From Bacteroidota bacterium (GTDB lineage Bacteria; Bacteroidota; Bacteroidia; AKYH767-A; JABDAW01), in the NCBI GenBank assembly GCA_023251595.1, contig JAHEYM010000258.1:1-6143 (forward strand): a stretch of 6,143 nucleotides of DNA, given 5' to 3'. The position numbers were made by a program, and so were the translations under genes. The first letter of the stretch is position 1. Each line of letters begins with the position of its first letter. Below the pieces are notes generated by a model. That model had not been told where the DNA came from. It saw only the letters and a program-made list of their open reading frames with translations, and did no database searches. Below, one piece after another: positions 1-6,111 of this stretch.

Positions 1-297
1 GCCTTTCCGCTGGGTTCAGAACTTAAACCTTCCGTTGCGCTTGACATCGGTGAACTTACTACTGACGATATCGGTCTGGAAGTAATTTTTATTAATAAAC
101 AAAAGGATGGAGATGAGTTTGATAAAATTATATTTAAAACCGAATTGTCTCCTGTTGCAATTCAGGGTAATCAGGTAACATTTAGTGGCAGTATCCCGAT
201 CACACAGTCGGGCGTTTATGAGCATGGATTCAGGGTGTATCCCAAACATAAATTACTTGCGTTCAGGGGTGATTTCCCATTGTTAAAATGGATTTAA
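1..297 (+). CDS. glgP: Alpha-glucan phosphorylase, C-terminal fragment (5' part outside window)
   Basis: An open frame runs from base 1 to a TAA at 295-297 and gives 98 residues; the start lies upstream of the window. The tail contains a VYEHGFRVYPKHKLL segment and ends in FPLLKWI. This fits the C-terminal end I know from the long, DUF3417-type alpha-glucan phosphorylases (TIGR02094 family), which close with a small beta-rich domain ending in a G-x-R-hyd-x-P-x-x-x-hyd-L stretch and a final hyd-K/R-W. The whole enzyme would release glucose-1-phosphate from glycogen or maltodextrin in the cytoplasm, using pyridoxal phosphate. The catalytic domain and PLP lysine are not in the window, so the assignment rests on this tail alone. 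The gap to ppsA is 31 bp with no terminator, which suggests one transcript. An alternative is another glycan-active enzyme with a similar beta-sandwich tail. Confidence 0.7.
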   Translation, partial: AFPLGSELKPSVALDIGELTTDDIGLEVIFINKQKDGDEFDKIIFKTELSPVAIQGNQVTFSGSIPITQSGVYEHGFRVYPKHKLLAFRGDFPLLKWI

Positions 298-328
298 CTA
301 TATACTTAAAAACAAAATATAAACAATT

Positions 329-2761
329 ATGGAAAATATAATCAAAATTGAATCACCGGAATTGGTCAGGAAATTCAGTAAAATAACTTTAGCAGACCTT
401 GCCGATGTAGGCGGAAAAAATTCGTCTCTGGGTGAAATGTTTCATGTCTTAAGCCCTAAGGGAATTAATGTTCCTGACGGATTCGCCACTACCAGTTCCG
501 CTTATTGGAAATTCCTCGATTATAATAAGATCAGGGTAAAGCTTTCTGCGCTTATGACAAATCTCGACACAATTAATTTTTCCAATCTCAAAGAAACCGG
601 AAAACAAGCGAGACAATTAATTTTAGACGGTAGAATTCCCGATGAATTAAAGAAGATGATTACCGACGAGTATAGAGTGCTGTACGGAGACGGAAGATTA
701 ATTGAAGTCGCTGTCAGAAGTAGTGCGACTGCAGAGGATTTGCCCTCCGCAAGTTTCGCCGGACAACATGAATCTTTCCTGAATGTAAAAGGTAAAGAAC
801 AGATACTAAAAGCAGTTCAAAAATGTTTTGCCTCGTTATTTACGGACCGTGCTATCAAATACAGAGAAGATAATGGTTTTAACCACATGAGTGTTGCACT
901 TTCTGTTGGAGTGCAAAAAATGGTTCGCTCAGATAAAGCGTGTTCAGGTGTTCTTTTTACACTCGAACCTGAATCAGGTTTCCGAAATCTGATTCTGATT
1001 TCAGGGGGTTGGGGTCTGGGTGAAAACATTGTTCAGGGTGCCATTACTCCGGATGAGTTTTTGATATTTAAACCGGCACTCAAATCAGGTCATAAATCAA
1101 TTGTTTCGAAAAAATTGGGTAGTAAAGCCAAAACAATGATCTATGCAGAAATCGGTGATATAAATATATTGAACATAGAGACACCATCCGAAAAGAAGGA
1201 AAAATTTATATTAAATGATGATGAAATAATAAAACTCGGAAATTGGGCGATGATTATTGAACAACATTATGGAAAACCTATGGATATTGAATGGGCGAAG
1301 GACGGTGTGAGTGGTGAATTATTTATCGTACAGGCGAGACCCGAAACAGTTCAGAGCAGAAGAAATCCATATCTGCTTAAAGAATATACACTGCTAGGTA
1401 AAGGAAAAGAATTGGGAACCGGGCTGGCAGTAGGAAATAAAATTGCCTCCGGTAAAGCAAGAATACTTTTATCTCCATCGGAGTCAGATAAGTTTCACCC
1501 GGGAGAAATATTGGTAACGGGAATTACGAGTCCCGATTGGGACCCGATATTAAAAAAGGCTTCTGCTATTATTACGAGCAAGGGCGGAAGAACCAGTCAT
1601 GCATCCATTGTGGCCAGAGAACTTGGGGTTGCCGCAGTTGTAGGTGCCGGTGAGACAATCTTTAATATAAAGGATGGTCAGGAAATTACAGTTTCATGTG
1701 CAGAAGGTGAAATTGGCCATATATATGAAGGTTTGCAAAATTGGAAGGAGAAGGAAATTGATTTCAGAAACATAAAAATGCCTCAAACAAAACCAATGCT
1801 CATATTGGGTGATCCGGATAAAGCATTTCAGCTTTCTTTTTATCCAAACGAAGGTGTAGGATTGATGAGATTGGAATTCATTATCAACAATGCAATAAAA
1901 ATTCACCCGATGGCATTAGTGAAATTCAATGAATTAAAAGATGAAAAAGTGAAATTGGAAATTGAAAATATTACACATCATTATCCGGATAAGGAAAAAT
2001 ATTTTATCGAGAAATTATCATACGCAGTTGCAACTATTGCCTGTGCGTTCTATCCGAAAGATGTAATAGTAAGAATGAGTGATTTCAAAACGAATGAATA
2101 TGCAAACCTGATCGGAGGCAAAGATTTTGAACCTAAAGAAGAAAATCCGATGCTTGGTTTTCGTGGTGCTTCGAGATATTATAGTGAGAGGTACAAAGAG
2201 GGATTTCGTCTGGAATGCGAAGCTATGAAAACAGTTCGTGAAGAGATGGGATTAACAAATGTAAAACTAATGATACCCTTCTGCCGAACCGTGAGTGAGG
2301 GAAAAAAGGTCGTCGAAATAATGGAGGATTATGGATTAAAAAGAGGTGAGAATGGTTTGGAAATTTATGTGATGGCAGAAATACCAAGTAATGTGATATT
2401 AGCCGATGAATTTGCGAAAATATTTGATGGATTTTCTATCGGCTCCAACGACCTGACTCAGCTTACGTTAGGCATAGACCGGGATTCGGCGATCATCAGT
2501 AATCTCTTCGATGAACAGAATGATGCTTCGAAGAAAATGATCGCGATGGTAATCAGGAAGGCACGGGCAAATGGAAGAAAAATAGGGCTATGTGGTCAGG
2601 CACCCAGTGATCATCCCGAATTTACTGAATTTCTTGTCAGACAAAACATCGATAGTATTTCATTTAATGCAGATGCCTTAATTCCCGGTATAGAAAATAT
2701 TAATAAAGCTGAGGAAAAATTGAGAAAAGAACGCAGAGATAGTTTGCAGTTAACGGAGTAG
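329..2761 (+). CDS. ppsA: Phosphoenolpyruvate synthase (pyruvate, water dikinase)
   Basis: This 810-residue cytoplasmic enzyme converts pyruvate, ATP and water to PEP, AMP and phosphate, the entry step of gluconeogenesis from pyruvate. All three family domains are present. The N-terminal ATP-binding domain (about 20-345) contains DVGGKNSSLGEM (26-37), EVAVRSSATAEDLPSASFAG (126-145) and SGVLFTLEPESGF (206-218). The mobile phosphohistidine domain (about 365-465) has GGRTSHASIVAREL with the phosphorylated His at 424. The C-terminal PEP/pyruvate-binding barrel (about 490-795) has RMSDFKTNEYANLIGG (582-597), MLGFRGASRY (608-617), FSIGSNDLTQLTLGIDRDS (702-720) and GLCGQAPSD with the catalytic Cys at 755. 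The length is close to the roughly 790-residue norm and no key residue is missing. Ser replaces the Cys that precedes the catalytic His in E. coli PpsA, but Ser is usual there in PPDK and archaeal enzymes. The ATG at 329 follows an A-rich leader without a Shine-Dalgarno sequence, as usual in Bacteroidota. Confidence 0.97.
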   Translation: MENIIKIESPELVRKFSKITLADLADVGGKNSSLGEMFHVLSPKGINVPDGFATTSSAYWKFLDYNKIRVKLSALMTNLDTINFSNLKETGKQARQLILDGRIPDELKKMITDEYRVLYGDGRLIEVAVRSSATAEDLPSASFAGQHESFLNVKGKEQILKAVQKCFASLFTDRAIKYREDNGFNHMSVALSVGVQKMVRSDKACSGVLFTLEPESGFRNLILISGGWGLGENIVQGAITPDEFLIFKPALKSGHKSIVSKKLGSKAKTMIYAEIGDINILNIETPSEKKEKFILNDDEIIKLGNWAMIIEQHYGKPMDIEWAKDGVSGELFIVQARPETVQSRRNPYLLKEYTLLGKGKELGTGLAVGNKIASGKARILLSPSESDKFHPGEILVTGITSPDWDPILKKASAIITSKGGRTSHASIVARELGVAAVVGAGETIFNIKDGQEITVSCAEGEIGHIYEGLQNWKEKEIDFRNIKMPQTKPMLILGDPDKAFQLSFYPNEGVGLMRLEFIINNAIKIHPMALVKFNELKDEKVKLEIENITHHYPDKEKYFIEKLSYAVATIACAFYPKDVIVRMSDFKTNEYANLIGGKDFEPKEENPMLGFRGASRYYSERYKEGFRLECEAMKTVREEMGLTNVKLMIPFCRTVSEGKKVVEIMEDYGLKRGENGLEIYVMAEIPSNVILADEFAKIFDGFSIGSNDLTQLTLGIDRDSAIISNLFDEQNDASKKMIAMVIRKARANGRKIGLCGQAPSDHPEFTEFLVRQNIDSISFNADALIPGIENINKAEEKLRKERRDSLQLTE

Positions 2762-2769
2762 AGCGAAAA

Positions 2770-2931
2770 TCAAAAATTAATTCTCGCGGCTTTCATTTTC
2801 TCGGCGAGTTTCTCTGGTATCGGACGGCATGAACAATTCTTCCGGTGTTCAAGATGCCATTTCACACGTTGTTCGAAATTTGCATTTTTTGGCATCGGAT
2901 TATTCTTATGCCATGTCTCATTTATTTTCAT
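2770..2931 (-). CDS. Small conserved-looking protein with His/Cys cluster, unknown function
   Basis: This is a 53-residue basic, soluble protein with stop TGA at 2772-2770. I chose the ATG at 2931 (MKINETWHKN). The frame opens further upstream at a TTG (2976), but those first codons lie inside the terminator hairpin of the preceding gene and encode nothing protein-like. Another ATG at 2946 would add five residues. Visible features are a WH pair at 7-8 followed by PMPKN (12-16), then WHLEH (25-29), NCSC (32-35) and RPIPEKLAEKM (36-46). His26, His29, Cys33 and Cys35 form H-x2-H-x3-C-x-C, which could bind a metal. The patterned Trp, Pro, His and Cys residues look like a real gene and recall small hypothetical proteins I believe recur in Bacteroidota, but I cannot name a family. 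It converges on ppsA with 8 bp between the stop codons. A TAATTTTG box just upstream may be its promoter, but it has no well-spaced -33 partner. Confidence 0.6.
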   Translation of the reverse strand: MKINETWHKNNPMPKNANFEQRVKWHLEHRKNCSCRPIPEKLAEKMKAARINF

Positions 2932-2956
2932 ATCATTTATATTCATTTTCAAAATT

Positions 2957-3003
2957 AAGAAAAAGTCCGGGCACAAATAAACAAAATTAATGTGCCCGGA
3001 TTT
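2957..3003 (-). terminator. Intrinsic terminator of the ytfJ-like gene
   Basis: On the minus strand, a perfect 10-bp stem (TCCGGGCACA pairing with TGTGCCCGGA, plus-strand arms 2966-2975 and 2991-3000) encloses a 15-nt AT-rich loop and is followed by CTTTTTCTT. It begins 15 bases after the stop codon of the ytfJ-like gene, the expected place for a Rho-independent terminator. It separates that gene from the small protein downstream and argues against the TTG at 2976 as that protein's start. Confidence 0.85.
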
Positions 3004-3015
3004 AAGCCTTGATAT

Positions 3016-3402
3016 CTATACAGATGCCGGGGCTTCTTTTTTGTCGTTCTTGTTTTTATCAAAATATTTTTCAAGAATGTCCGGAAGTTTTTCGAAAACC
3101 GCACTTAATCCTTTTGATTGCCGTGTAGGGATGAATTGAATTTCCAACCCTTTTGTAACCAGGAATCCCAGGGGGCCCATGCCTATGCCTGCGCCTCCAC
3201 CCAAACCTGCACCGGAAGCTTTCTTCGGATCAGTACCTTCACCACCTCCGATTCCTAGTCCGAACCCCACGCCGATAACAGGCACGCAAATAAATTCACC
3301 CAACTTGAACTGTTGCCCGATAATAGTCTCCGTCTTCGCTTCGCTTTTCAGGAAATCGGTTAATTTACCGATTACCTCATTTACATCATAATTCATGATC
3401 AT
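3016..3402 (-). CDS. ytfJ: YtfJ/GerW-family protein (Spore_YtfJ domain)
   Basis: The frame is open from an ATG at 3438, but that start would overlap the preceding gene. The ATGs at 3402 (MIMNYDVN, 128 aa) and 3396 (MNYDVN, 126 aa) lie 14-20 bases after that gene's stop and are better; I report 3402. The protein has a short helix (NEVIGKLTDFLKSEA), then IIGQQFKLGEFICVPVIGVGFG, a glycine-rich centre (GLGIGGGEG and GAGLGGGAGIGMGP), the strand LGFLVTKG and a basic tail (KNKNDKKEAPASV). The order 'hyd-hyd-G-x-P/Q, hyd-P-V, Gly-rich turns, FLV' is the signature of the Spore_YtfJ/GerW family (PF09579). That family is named for Bacillus spore germination, yet homologues are widespread in non-sporulating bacteria, where the role is unknown. 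No signal peptide is visible, so it is probably cytoplasmic, perhaps acting with its membrane-anchored neighbour. The gene ends at a strong terminator. Confidence 0.82.
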   Translation of the reverse strand: MIMNYDVNEVIGKLTDFLKSEAKTETIIGQQFKLGEFICVPVIGVGFGLGIGGGEGTDPKKASGAGLGGGAGIGMGPLGFLVTKGLEIQFIPTRQSKGLSAVFEKLPDILEKYFDKNKNDKKEAPASV

Positions 3403-3416
3403 AAATTTTAATTTTG

Positions 3417-3929
3417 TTATGATTTTATATACGCCCATAACATCCGCGCAATTGAATTTTCAATTTCAAGAATCACCACATTTTCACCCTTAAAATTTAT
3501 CATGATATTTTTTTTAGTACGAATGCTCAGAATATAAAACCATGGATAAAGAATTCCATTCAAGGGCATAATCCCTGTATCAATCAGTATTGAACATTTA
3601 TTTATTTTAAAACTTTTTATAATGTTTATTGTTTTTTTAAAATTCGCTTTCAATTTGATTTTCTTTTTTTCTCTCACGTATTTGATATGCGTTTCTTCGT
3701 ATTTTTTCTGATTCATATTTGTTCTTCTTGTATCAATTGTTTTTCTCCACCATAAAAATTTTACTTCCAATTTAAATGAAGCATTGACTGTTTTCAAACT
3801 GATACTTAATAATTTATTGAACCTGATTCTATATATTTCGGTCTCACTGTTAATTTCAATGTGCATTTTTGCAAACAGCAAATAGAGCAAAAACACAATT
3901 ACTAGAAACAGAATTATTAATAACAACAT
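3417..3929 (-). CDS. N-terminally membrane-anchored basic protein, YtfI/DUF2953-like
   Basis: I start this protein at the ATG at 3929 (170 aa); the frame opens two codons earlier at a TTG (3935), and the ATG at 3940 is closed by a stop two codons later. Residues 1-20 are almost purely hydrophobic (MLLLIILFLVIVFLLYLLFA), giving one transmembrane anchor. Next come beta-like strands (HIEINSETEIYRIRFNKLLSI), a Lys/Arg-rich middle (KYVREKKKIKLKANFKK), and a C-terminal half containing CSILIDTGIMPLNGILYPW, INFKGENVVILEIENS and ARMLWAYIKS. The layout (N-terminal anchor, charged linker, a 'hyd-D-T-G...N-G-hyd' block, then a final strand pair) recalls Bacillus YtfI (DUF2953), which is encoded next to ytfJ. 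The resemblance is weak by eye, so the call leans on gene order. It probably sits on the cytoplasmic membrane; topology cannot be settled here. It lies 51 bp after the SDR stop, and a TTATTTTG near 3956-3949 is only a one-mismatch -7 candidate. Confidence 0.6.
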   Translation of the reverse strand: MLLLIILFLVIVFLLYLLFAKMHIEINSETEIYRIRFNKLLSISLKTVNASFKLEVKFLWWRKTIDTRRTNMNQKKYEETHIKYVREKKKIKLKANFKKTINIIKSFKINKCSILIDTGIMPLNGILYPWFYILSIRTKKNIMINFKGENVVILEIENSIARMLWAYIKS

Positions 3930-3980
3930 GATCAATCCATAATGCCATCAAAATAACTTTATTAAATATATATAAAATAT

Positions 3981-4736
3981 TTACTGTGCAATCCAACCTC
4001 CATCTACTGCCATTGCATCTCCCGTTACAAAAGAAGCTTCATCAGAACAAAGCCAGATCACAGCGTTTGCAACTTCTTCCGGTTGTCCCATTCTGCCGAC
4101 GGGCTCCATACTTGCAAATTGTTGTTCAGCTTCTTTTTTCTTTCCCGTCATCCGGTCAACCATCGGTGTCTGTATTACACCCGGACAAACTGCATTTACA
4201 CGTACGCCGGATTTGGCATACTCAAGAGCCGCTGTTTTTGTAAGCCCAATAATTCCATGTTTGCTGGCGACATAAGCAGGTAAACCCTGAAAGCCCACCA
4301 AACCTGCGATGGATGCGGTGTTCACGATTGCACCTTTGCCTTGTTTAAGCATCTGTTGAATCTCGTACTTCATACATAACCAAATTCCCTTGAGATTAAC
4401 TCCTATTGTATGATCCCAGTTTTCTTCCGTACATTCGTGCGTAGTTGCGGACGAACCTTCGATCCCGGCATTATTAAAGGCATAATCCAAACGACCGTAG
4501 ACTGAGATAGTTTTTTCAATCATTGCCTTCACCTCCTTATCTTTGGAGACATCACACTTAATGAAGGTGGCTATCCCTTTGAATTCCGAGATCAGATCGA
4601 GCGTTTCATGATCTTCAATATAGTCAGCGATAACTACTTTCGCACCTCTTTTTGCAAATGCTACCGCTGTGGCTCTGCCGATACCGAAACTTCCCCCGGT
4701 AACAATGACTATTTTATTATCAAAAATCTTTTCCAT
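3981..4736 (-). CDS. SDR-family NAD(P)-dependent oxidoreductase
   Basis: This complete 251-residue classical short-chain dehydrogenase/reductase is of the usual 250-residue length. The Rossmann glycine motif TGGSFGIG is at 13-20. An Asp at 38 closes the second strand (VVIADY), which favours NAD(H) over NADP(H). CDVS at 61-64 contacts the adenine ring, and NNAG is at 88-91. The catalytic tetrad is Asn114, Ser142 (in NTASIAG), Tyr155 and Lys159 (YVASK). PG at 185-186 and the C-terminal VTGDAMAVDGGW complete the family pattern. It probably oxidises or reduces a secondary alcohol/ketone in the cytoplasm. The substrate cannot be read from the sequence; 'glucose 1-dehydrogenase' and '3-oxoacyl-ACP reductase' labels are common for such proteins and should not be trusted. 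The gene diverges from the lipoprotein gene across a 409-bp region. A TACCTTTG box 21-28 bases upstream of the ATG could be its promoter. Nothing links it functionally to the ytfI/ytfJ-like pair. Confidence 0.95.
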   Translation of the reverse strand: MEKIFDNKIVIVTGGSFGIGRATAVAFAKRGAKVVIADYIEDHETLDLISEFKGIATFIKCDVSKDKEVKAMIEKTISVYGRLDYAFNNAGIEGSSATTHECTEENWDHTIGVNLKGIWLCMKYEIQQMLKQGKGAIVNTASIAGLVGFQGLPAYVASKHGIIGLTKTAALEYAKSGVRVNAVCPGVIQTPMVDRMTGKKKEAEQQFASMEPVGRMGQPEEVANAVIWLCSDEASFVTGDAMAVDGGWIAQ

Positions 4737-4756
4737 AACGATCCAATTAGTTCGAA

Positions 4757-4764
4757 CAAAGGTA
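4757..4764 (-). promoter_or_regulatory. Candidate -7 box for the SDR gene
   Basis: The minus-strand sequence TACCTTTG matches the Bacteroidota -7 consensus TAnnTTTG exactly. It lies about 20 bases upstream of the SDR start codon, which implies a very short leader. No TTG/TTTG -33 element is seen at the usual 19-21 bp spacing, so the call is tentative. Confidence 0.35.
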
Positions 4765-4835
4765 TTTGAAGCTTGCTCTACGACTCTTGACTGGGATCAT
4801 AAAAAATATTGAATTTTATCATATATCTGTAAGCC

Positions 4836-4902
4836 TTTTTTGGGCGTGCCCCGGTCCCTGAGCTTGTCGAAGGGGCGAAGGGGAGGGGACACGCCCTAAA
4901 AA
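4836..4902. repeat. REP-like GC-rich palindromic element
   Basis: A GC-rich island lies in AT-rich intergenic DNA. The arms GGGCGTG (4842-4848) and CACGCCC (4890-4896) pair perfectly. Inside them CCCC (4849-4852) pairs with GGGG (4885-4888), leaving one bulged A. Outside them TTTTT (4836-4840) pairs with AAAAA (4898-4902) across a T/T mismatch. The loop contains a second, inner imperfect palindrome, CCCTGAGCTTGTCGAAGGG (4856-4874). From memory, this inner motif recurs in intergenic regions of many bacterial genomes as a REP-like repeat. Because the flanking genes diverge, no transcript needs to end here, so a repeat is more likely than an ordinary terminator. A terminator or structured RNA remains possible, because runs of T and A flank the stem. 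Confidence 0.7.
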
Positions 4903-5065
4903 CCATTTTTATGAGGCAAAAACGTGTTTTTCGAGTCCTCTGAGCAGTCCAAAAAAGTCAAAATCCATCCATTTTCGCTTCAATCCGTCAAAAAGAAAGA
5001 AGTTTTTGTGAAAATTATTTCGTTGAAAAAGAGGTAGTTAGCTCCAAAATCAAAAAAAGATTAAC

Positions 5066-5073
5066 TATTTTTG
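5066..5073 (+). promoter_or_regulatory. Candidate -7 promoter box for the lipoprotein gene
   Basis: TATTTTTG followed by CA matches the Bacteroidota -7 consensus TAnnTTTG. A start site a few bases downstream would give a leader of about 65 nt, ending in the A-rich run before the ATG at 5146. The -33 element is unclear: the nearest TTG (5023-5025) is too distant, and only TTAG (5038-5041) is near the expected place. Confidence 0.5.
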
Positions 5074-5145
5074 CATTCACCGTTAAACATTTGGCTCAAA
5101 AAGTAATCAAACAGTTATACAACAACACATAAAAAAACAAAAAAA

Positions 5146-6051
5146 ATGAAAAAAATCAAATCAGTAGTAATGATCGCCGCTATAGTAGTGGCATCAGGTT
5201 TAGTAGTTATGTCTTGTAAGAAAAACAAGGATGTAACACCAGCGGACACCGACACAGAAGGTGCAAAGGACAACTCAATGGCTGAAAATGCCTCGAGTGA
5301 CATTATCTCTATCGGAAGCCAGGCTTCTGACAACAGTACCGGAGGGCTTTCTTCTTATAGAATGGGTGAAGCCGATCAGGTTCTCTCTTCATGCGCTACT
5401 GTTACACGCGACACGATTGCACACATTGTAACTGTTACTTTCAACAATTCAACTTGTTTGGATGGTCGTACCCGTAACGGCGTTTTAACTTTCGATTACT
5501 CAGCATCAACAGGTGGTGCGAGACATTATCGTGACCCGGGATTTAGCTGTACCGTAACTTCAAATGGTTATGTTGTTGATGGAAACCAAATCAACATCGT
5601 GAGCAAAACTATTTCAAACACAACTCCAGTAGGTTTCGACCCTGCGGTGACTAACGAAACATGGCACATCGTCGCAAACATTAACGTTGTGAAAGCCAAT
5701 GGCAATACCATTAGCTGGAGTTGCGACCGTACAAAAACCTTATTGAATACTTCTACAACCTATACAAATGCTCAGACACCGATTAACTGGCAGATGGCAA
5801 GAGTTGGAATCACCGGAACAGCAAGTGGTACAAGAGGAAATGGTGAAACCTTCACAGTAACAGTGACAAGTCAACTCATTCGTGATTTTGGAAGTTGCAG
5901 CATCGCAGGTAAACATCCTTTCATTCAGGGAACACTTGATTATGCACCTTCGAACAAACCTGTCAGACATTTTGACTTCGGCTCGGGTACTTGCGATCTG
6001 AATGCTACCGTAACAATTAATAATGTTACTTATACTATTGTCCTACCGTAA
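5146..6051 (+). CDS. Bacteroidota lipoprotein of unknown function with internal repeat
   Basis: This 301-residue protein starts with a lipoprotein signal peptide: MKKIK, a hydrophobic core (VVMIAAIVVASGLVV) and the relaxed lipobox VMSC, with Cys24 as the lipidated residue. A disordered Asp/Ser/Thr-rich linker (about 28-75) precedes a beta-rich Ser/Thr/Asn domain (about 76-301). The residues after Cys24 are KKNKD, without a clear acidic surface-export signal, so periplasmic versus surface location is undecided. Cys83, 104, 135, 193, 251 and 283 give six extracytoplasmic cysteines, enough for three disulfides. DYSASTGGARHY..C (117-135) and DYAPSNKPVRHF..C (265-283) align residue for residue in spacing, which suggests a duplicated unit. 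The ending (FGSGTCDLNATVTINNVTYTIVL) resembles a family of uncharacterised lipoproteins I believe is common in Sphingobacteriia-like genomes. No catalytic motif is recognised. The gene has its own promoter box and terminator and is probably monocistronic. The ATG at 5146 follows an A-rich leader, and the signal peptide begins there. Confidence 0.85.
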   Translation: MKKIKSVVMIAAIVVASGLVVMSCKKNKDVTPADTDTEGAKDNSMAENASSDIISIGSQASDNSTGGLSSYRMGEADQVLSSCATVTRDTIAHIVTVTFNNSTCLDGRTRNGVLTFDYSASTGGARHYRDPGFSCTVTSNGYVVDGNQINIVSKTISNTTPVGFDPAVTNETWHIVANINVVKANGNTISWSCDRTKTLLNTSTTYTNAQTPINWQMARVGITGTASGTRGNGETFTVTVTSQLIRDFGSCSIAGKHPFIQGTLDYAPSNKPVRHFDFGSGTCDLNATVTINNVTYTIVLP

Positions 6052-6076
6052 AGTCTTGTTCACGTTTACCATTGAA

Positions 6077-6111
6077 AGAAGGGCGGAAGATTTTCTGCCC
6101 TTCTCTTTTTT
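6077..6111 (+). terminator. Intrinsic terminator of the lipoprotein gene
   Basis: AGAAGGGC (6077-6084) and GCCCTTCT (6097-6104) form a perfect 8-bp stem. The 12-nt loop can extend the pairing through G-T, G-C and A-T pairs. The stem is followed by CTTTTTT. It begins 25 bases after the TAA at 6049-6051, so it is a convincing Rho-independent terminator. Confidence 0.9.

Larger units (their letters stand above)
4737..5145. other. Divergent intergenic region without genes (409 bp)
   Basis: This stretch separates the leftward SDR gene from the rightward lipoprotein gene. From left to right it holds a candidate SDR promoter (4757-4764), an AT-rich spacer, a GC-rich REP-like palindrome (4836-4902), a stretch with small symmetric motifs (4913-4975), a good promoter box for the lipoprotein gene (5066-5073) and an A-rich leader. 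I see no convincing coding frame and no tRNA or riboswitch fold. Confidence 0.8.

Noticed and set aside
16..249. Minus-strand 77-aa frame in the first 250 bases
   Set aside because: It lies opposite the phosphorylase tail, which matches a known family end. The antisense peptide resembles nothing.
1586..1603. Ser instead of Cys before the catalytic His424 of PEP synthase
   Set aside because: Ser is common at this position in PPDK and archaeal PEP synthases, and all other active-site residues are present, so it is normal family variation.
2762..2792. Possible bidirectional terminator between ppsA and the small convergent gene
   Set aside because: Only GCGA/TCGC pair around a long AT-rich loop, with no clean T-tract, so it is too weak to call.
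3179..3391. Proline-rich 70-aa frame on the plus strand
   Set aside because: It is the antisense of the glycine-rich centre of the ytfJ-like gene: Gly codons read as Pro on the other strand. It has no start context and no independent support.
3961..3980. AT-only stretch with TATATA repeats after the SDR stop codon
   Set aside because: It is short, low-complexity intergenic sequence without a stem or consensus promoter, and the only -7-like box nearby has a mismatch.
3986..4283. Two plus-strand frames of 66 and 85 aa opposite the SDR gene
   Set aside because: The SDR gene on the minus strand has complete family motifs across this region, and the plus-strand peptides show no protein-like pattern.
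5115..5333. Minus-strand 72-aa frame ending in a hydrophobic FFIFFVFLCVVV run
   Set aside because: It is the complement of the lipoprotein's Lys-rich leader and signal peptide, so its hydrophobicity comes from poly-A read in reverse.
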